From positions 1 through 64,000 of the forward strand of contig NZ_FZNO01000007.1 in NCBI RefSeq assembly GCF_900188025.1: DNA of 64,000 nucleotides. The letters run 5' to 3'. The stretch's first letter is position 1, and every line of letters begins with the position of its first letter. The DNA is from Blastococcus mobilis. Its GTDB lineage: Bacteria; Actinomycetota; Actinomycetes; Mycobacteriales; Geodermatophilaceae. This document shows, one piece after another, positions 60,060 to 64,000 of the stretch. The notes below the pieces were generated by a model, which was not told the origin of the DNA, ran no database searches, and saw only the letters and a list, made by a program, of their open reading frames with translations. The position numbers and the translations under genes are program-made.

Positions 60060-61280
60060 TCAGCGAGCTGGGACGGGCAGCAGGGGGGCGGGCGTCCGCA
60101 GGTCGACGGCGGACGTCCGGGTCTCCGGACGCAGCCGCTGTCGGGAACGGGCGACCGCGACGACGTAGGCGGCCATCGATGCCAGGCTCAGCGCGGCGAA
60201 CCCGAGGCCGATGCCGGCGGGGACCGCCTCGGTGGCCACGCCATCCCCCAGCGCGCCGGCCAGGACGAACACCACGACGTTGTTGACCGCGTGCAGGACG
60301 ATGGCGGCCTCCAGGCCACCGGTCAGCCAGACCACCGCCGAGGCGGCCAGCCCGAAGGCGAAGCGGTCGAGGAAGGTCAACGGGTCCTGGGGGCCGTGTG
60401 CCGCCGCGAAGAGCGCGGCGCTGAGCACCGCCGCGACCACCGCACCGGTCCGCGGCGCGCGGATCCAGCCGGCGATCGCCTGGCTGAGGTAGCCGCGGAA
60501 GACGAACTCCTCGGCGGCCGACTGGAGCGGCGTCGTGAGCAGCACCACCAGCAGCAACCAGCCGAAGGACGGGACCGGCCCGGAGACCTGCTCCTCCCCC
60601 ACGGTGAACGTGATCAGTACCGACAACCCGATACCGACTCCGAGGGTGGCCAGGGCGATCAGGGTGTACGGGAGCAGGAGCCGCCACCGCAGCCGCGCCA
60701 GCACGGAGGAGGACCACCCGCGTCGCATCCCGTGCGCCACGACCCACACCATCCACACGCACGGGATGGCGACGATCAAGGAGGCGTTCAGGAACAGCAG
60801 CATCCAGGGATCGGTGAACTCGTCGAAGGAGAGGTCGGGCAGGACAGCCACGTCCGTGCCGGAGGCGAGCAGACCCACGACCCCGGCGACCGCCGTGACC
60901 ACCGCGAGGGCGACGTAGACGACGCCGAGCAGGAGCAGGCCGAGCAGCGGCCGCCACCATGCCCAGTCCCGCGACCGCATGGCCTGGAGGAAGGAACGCG
61001 GCTCGTCGTGCGGCGGGGTGCCGGGCGGCGGCGCCCACCGAACCAGAGGTGGGGCCGGCTGCGGCGCCCACGGCCCGGGCACCCACGGTCCCGGCGCCCA
61101 CGGCCCGGGGCCGCCGTGCGGTGGCCCCCATGCTCCAGGCCCCCATGCTCCAGGCCCCCACTGCTGCGGTGCCCACGGCTGCGGCGCCCACGGCACGGGC
61201 CCGGCCTGCCAAGGTTCGGGGCGCCGCGTCGGGGGCGGGCCCTCGTACACCTCGGCCGGCTCGACCCGGGGATCGGTCAT
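60060..61280 (-). CDS. CPBP family intramembrane metalloprotease
   Basis: The 406-residue protein has a proline/tryptophan-rich cytoplasmic N-terminus (about 24-95, repeats of PGPW, APQPW and GPGAW), then about eight membrane helices. CPBP (Abi/Rce1) motifs are [13 protein letters not shown] (E-E-x3-R), LFAAAHGP (F-x3-H) and LHAVNNVVV (H-x3-N), so the catalytic residues are complete. The ATG overlaps the gltX stop (ATGA). No substrate is known; CAAX-like prenylated proteins are not expected in bacteria. Confidence 0.9.
   Translation of the reverse strand: MTDPRVEPAEVYEGPPPTRRPEPWQAGPVPWAPQPWAPQQWGPGAWGPGAWGPPHGGPGPWAPGPWVPGPWAPQPAPPLVRWAPPPGTPPHDEPRSFLQAMRSRDWAWWRPLLGLLLLGVVYVALAVVTAVAGVVGLLASGTDVAVLPDLSFDEFTDPWMLLFLNASLIVAIPCVWMVWVVAHGMRRGWSSSVLARLRWRLLLPYTLIALATLGVGIGLSVLITFTVGEEQVSGPVPSFGWLLLVVLLTTPLQSAAEEFVFRGYLSQAIAGWIRAPRTGAVVAAVLSAALFAAAHGPQDPLTFLDRFAFGLAASAVVWLTGGLEAAIVLHAVNNVVVFVLAGALGDGVATEAVPAGIGLGFAALSLASMAAYVVAVARSRQRLRPETRTSAVDLRTPAPLLPVPAR
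61120..61165. repeat. Short in-frame repeats in the CPBP protease N-terminus
   Basis: A 15-base unit (GCCCCCATGCTCCAG) occurs twice in direct succession, embedded in a longer degenerate repeat array (about 61070-61200). It encodes the repeating Gly-Pro-Gly-Ala-Trp residues. Confidence 0.7.
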
Positions 61281-62791
61281 CCGACCGACGGGCCGGGCGC
61301 GTCCTCGGTCATGGCGCGCGCGGCGGTCAGCCGGGCCAGCGTGCGCTCGCGGCCGAGGAGTTCGAGGGACTCGTAGAGCGGCGGTGAGACGGTGCGGCCG
61401 CTGATGGCGACGCGGACGGGGCCGAAGGCCTGCCGGGGCTTGCGGCCCAGCCCGTCGACCAGCGCCGTCTTCAGGGCCTCCTCGATGGCCGCGGTCGACC
61501 AGTCGGCCAGCTCCGAGAGGGTCGCCGTCGCGGCGTCGAGGACCTCGGCGGCCGCCGGGCCCGCGAGCTGCTTCTGGGCGGCGGCCGGGTCGACGTCGAC
61601 CTTCTCGACGAACAGGAAGCCGAGCAGCCCGACCGCCTCGGAGAGCACGATCATCCGCTCCTGGGCCATCGGCGCGATGGCCCGCAGGACCCGGTCCTGC
61701 TCGGGCGTGAGAGGGTCGCCGACCAGCCCGGCACCGGCCAGGAACGGCGTCACCGCGGCGACGAACTGGTCCACGGGCAGCGCCCGCAGGTGCGTGGCGT
61801 TGATCGCCTCGGCCTTCTTGAGGTCGAACCGCGCCGGGTTGGCGCTCACCCGGGTGACGTCGAAGGCCTCGACCATCTCCGCCAGCGAGAAGACGTCGCG
61901 GTCCTCGGCGATCGACCAGCCCAGCAGCGCCAGGTAGTTGACCAGCCCCTCGGGGAGGAACCCCCGCTCCCGGTAGACGTCGAGGTTGGACGTGGGATCG
62001 CGCTTCGACAGCTTCTTGGTGCCCTCGCCGGTCACCAGCGGGAGGTGCCCGAACCGGGGCGTCCCGGCGGCCACGCCGATGTCGGTCAACGCCGCGTAGA
62101 GCGCCAGCTGCCGGGGGGTGGACGGCAGCAGGTCCTCGCCGCGCAGGACGTCGGTGATACCCATCAGGGCGTCGTCCACCGGGTTGACGAATGGGTACAG
62201 CGGCGCACCGTTGCCGCGGACCAGCACGAAGTCCGGCACGGCGCCGGCGGCGAACCGGACCTCGCCACGGACGAGGTCGGTCCAGACGAGGTCCTCGTCG
62301 GGCATCCGCAGACGCAGCACCGGCGTCCGGCCCTCGGCGCGGAAGCCGGCCTTCTGCGCCTCGGTGAGGAACCGGTCGTGGTTGTCGTAGCCCAGCTTCG
62401 GGTCCTGGCCGGCGGCCCGTCGGCGGGCGTCGACCTCCTCGCTGGTGGAGAAGGACTCGTAGGCGTGCCCCGCCGCGAGCAGCTTCGCCGCCACCTCCCG
62501 GTAGAGGTCGTGCCGTTCCGACTGGCGGTAGGGCCCGTGCGGGCCGCCCACCTCCGGGCCCTCGTCCCAGTCGAGTCCGAGCCAGCGCAGGCTGTCGAGC
62601 AGATGCCGGTAGGACTCCTCGGAGTCGCGGGCGGCGTCGGTGTCCTCGATGCGGAAGACGAAGGTCCCGCCGGCGTGCCGGGCGTGGGCCCAGTTGAACA
62701 GCGCCGTGCGGATCAGGCCGACGTGGACGAGGCCCGTCGGGGACGGGCAGAAGCGAGTGCGGACCCCGGAGGAACCGGTCGGGGCGCTCAT
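61277..62791 (-). CDS. gltX: Glutamyl-tRNA synthetase (probably non-discriminating)
   Basis: This class I synthetase shows [20 protein letters not shown] (HIGH-like motif), [18 protein letters not shown], and the KMSKS equivalent [15 protein letters not shown]. The C-terminal helical domain is present (504 residues). Actinobacteria use GltX for both tRNA-Glu and tRNA-Gln followed by GatCAB, so it is likely non-discriminating. The ATG at 62789-62791 overlaps the upstream gene's stop. Confidence 0.96.
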   Translation of the reverse strand: MSAPTGSSGVRTRFCPSPTGLVHVGLIRTALFNWAHARHAGGTFVFRIEDTDAARDSEESYRHLLDSLRWLGLDWDEGPEVGGPHGPYRQSERHDLYREVAAKLLAAGHAYESFSTSEEVDARRRAAGQDPKLGYDNHDRFLTEAQKAGFRAEGRTPVLRLRMPDEDLVWTDLVRGEVRFAAGAVPDFVLVRGNGAPLYPFVNPVDDALMGITDVLRGEDLLPSTPRQLALYAALTDIGVAAGTPRFGHLPLVTGEGTKKLSKRDPTSNLDVYRERGFLPEGLVNYLALLGWSIAEDRDVFSLAEMVEAFDVTRVSANPARFDLKKAEAINATHLRALPVDQFVAAVTPFLAGAGLVGDPLTPEQDRVLRAIAPMAQERMIVLSEAVGLLGFLFVEKVDVDPAAAQKQLAGPAAAEVLDAATATLSELADWSTAAIEEALKTALVDGLGRKPRQAFGPVRVAISGRTVSPPLYESLELLGRERTLARLTAARAMTEDAPGPSVG

Positions 62792-63606
62792 CGCGCGCCA
62801 GCCGCGGTGGAGACGCCTTCGGCTGCCGCGACGCTGTTGGCCAGCGTCCCCAGGCCCTGGATCGTGGCCTCGACCCGCTGTCCGGGGCGGATGGGCCCCA
62901 CGCCGGACGGCGTACCGGTGAGGACGACGTCGCCGGGCAGCAGCGTCATGACCTGCGAGATGTAGGAGATCAGCGTCGGCACGTCGAAGATCAGCTGGCT
63001 CGTGCGGCCCTGCTGGCGGACCTCGCCGTCGACGGCGCAGGAGACCTCGAGGTCGGCCGGGTCCAGGCCCAGCGCGCCGAGGTCGGTCTCGATCCAGGGG
63101 CCGATCGGGCAGAAGGAGTCGAAGCCCTTCGCGCGGGTCCACTGCCCGTCGCTCTTCTGCATGTCCCGCTCGGTGACGTCGTTGCCGATCGTGTAGCCGA
63201 AGATGCTGGCGGTGGCCTGCTCCGGCGTCACGTTGCGGGCGCCGCGCGCACCGATGACGACGGCCAGCTCGACCTCGTGCTGGACGTTGGTGCTGCCCGG
63301 CGGGATGCGGATGGCGTCACCCGGGCCGATGACGGCGGTCGAGGGCTTGAGGAACAGCAGGGGCTCGGTCGGGGCGTCCCCGGTGAGCCCCTTCATCTCC
63401 TCGATGTGCGCGGCGTAGTTCTTGCCGACGCACACCACCTTGCTGGGCAGGATCGGCGAGAGGAGCCGGATGTCGGCCTGGGCATGGCGGGCGCCGGTGA
63501 AGGAGATCCGGCCGAAGGGGTGGCCCTCGATCTGGGCGACCTGGCCGTCCCCGTCGAGGACGCCGAAGGACATGCCCTGGGGCGAGGCGAAACGGACGAT
63601 GCGCAC
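62788..63606 (-). CDS. Fumarylacetoacetate hydrolase family protein
   Basis: The 272-residue protein has the FAH C-terminal fold with [60 protein letters not shown] and [12 protein letters not shown]. The metal-binding acidic residues and the conserved Lys are present. It likely hydrolyses or decarboxylates an acylpyruvate-like compound; the substrate is unknown. Its stop overlaps the gltX start (ATGA), a placement common in actinobacteria. Confidence 0.9.
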   Translation of the reverse strand: MRIVRFASPQGMSFGVLDGDGQVAQIEGHPFGRISFTGARHAQADIRLLSPILPSKVVCVGKNYAAHIEEMKGLTGDAPTEPLLFLKPSTAVIGPGDAIRIPPGSTNVQHEVELAVVIGARGARNVTPEQATASIFGYTIGNDVTERDMQKSDGQWTRAKGFDSFCPIGPWIETDLGALGLDPADLEVSCAVDGEVRQQGRTSQLIFDVPTLISYISQVMTLLPGDVVLTGTPSGVGPIRPGQRVEATIQGLGTLANSVAAAEGVSTAAGAR

Positions 63607-63650
63607 GCCCCGAGGCTAGTCCGGCCCCCCGACCCCTAAGGTTCGCGCCC

Positions 63651-64000
63651 ATGGCCTGCCGTTTCTCCGAGCTCGTCGTCGACAGCCGCGACCCCGAGGC
63701 GCTCGCCGCCTTCTGGGCCGCCGTCCTGGATTACCGGGTCCTGGGCCGGGAGGACGGCGAGGTGGAGATCGGGCCCGATGTCGGGTTCGGCGGCGCAGCG
63801 CCCACCCTGGTGTTCGCCCCGGTGGCCGACCCCACGCCGGGCAAGGTCCGGCTGCACATCGACCTCAACGCCACGGACCGCGACCAGGAGAAGGAGCTCG
63901 GGCGGCTGCTGGGGCTGGGCGCCACGCGGGCGGACGTCGGCCAGACGGGGGACGAGGGCTGGCACGTGCTCGCCGACCCGGAGGGGAACCAGTTCTGCCT
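63651..64000 (+). CDS. VOC superfamily (glyoxalase-like) protein, partial
   Basis: It starts with ATG at 63651 (MACRFSELVVDSRDPEALAA) and shows a glyoxalase-like pattern: FWAAVLDYRVLGRE, RLHIDLNATDRDQE and WHVLADPEGNQFCL with the typical metal/ligand positions near the end. It runs off the right edge at residue ~116 with only the last few residues missing. It is divergent from the FAH gene. The substrate is unknown. Confidence 0.85.
   Translation, partial: MACRFSELVVDSRDPEALAAFWAAVLDYRVLGREDGEVEIGPDVGFGGAAPTLVFAPVADPTPGKVRLHIDLNATDRDQEKELGRLLGLGATRADVGQTGDEGWHVLADPEGNQFC

Overview
The window is chromosomal DNA from a high-GC actinobacterium. Gene content, start-codon use (many GTG starts) and gene order fit the Geodermatophilaceae (Blastococcus/Geodermatophilus/Modestobacter type); that family assignment is inference. 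Much of 29.5-53.8 kb follows the gene order of the Mycobacterium tuberculosis rnc/coaD-recG-thiL-ddl-gpsA-fbiD-ppk1-mutT1-leuCD chromosome segment as I remember it. Almost everything is core housekeeping. No rRNA genes and no CRISPR array were seen.

The accessory part is the first 2.4 kb. It is one end of an integrative element: the C-terminus of an IS5-type transposase, a small mobile-element protein, a 55-residue ORF translationally coupled to the integrase, and a large serine integrase whose start codon lies at the chromosome junction. The element has interrupted yifB/comM (Mg-chelatase-like AAA+ protein), leaving only its first ~85 codons, fused to element sequence and followed at once by the integrase start.

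2.4-14.9 kb (minus strand) is the yifB'-yraN-DUF2469-rnhB / response regulator / lepB-rplS / nudix-trmD-rimM-khpA-rpsP / rraB-proS / amidohydrolase-ffh block, concerned with ribosome assembly, translation and protein export. 14.9-19.2 kb is the nitrogen-sensing operon amt-glnB-glnD. Divergent from it is a complete cobalt/nickel ECF transporter, cbiM-cbiN-cbiQ-cbiO (19.5-22.0 kb), preceded by a sequence resembling a Nur (nickel uptake regulator) box. 22-29.5 kb holds ftsY, a PhoD-like phosphodiesterase, an EEP-family nuclease/phosphatase and smc. 29.5-38.9 kb holds acyP, mutM, rnc, rpmF, the YceD-like DUF177 gene, a SepIVA-like coiled-coil gene, coaD, rsmD, recG, a DAK2-domain gene and, divergently, rpmB.

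39-54.6 kb holds a cytidylate-kinase-like gene, a GNAT gene, thiL, an Lrp-like single-domain protein, a DUF3515 protein, a lipoprotein, ddl, a phosphatidylcholine-synthase-like gene, a cystathionine gamma-lyase-type gene, gpsA, a PlsC-type acyltransferase, fbiD/cofC, ppk1, mutT1, leuD, leuC and a divergent IclR regulator of the NdgR/LtbR kind with a palindromic operator candidate. 54.7-59.5 kb is a galactose operon (galT-galK-sodium:solute symporter-small membrane protein-MOSC protein). 59.6-63.6 kb groups two tandem tRNA-Glu genes, tRNA-Gln, a CPBP protease-like membrane protein, gltX and a fumarylacetoacetate-hydrolase-family gene. A VOC-domain gene runs off the right edge.

Translational coupling through 4-base ATGA/GTGA overlaps is very common here and was used to fix many start codons. 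A GC-rich dispersed repeat occurs in four intergenic gaps.
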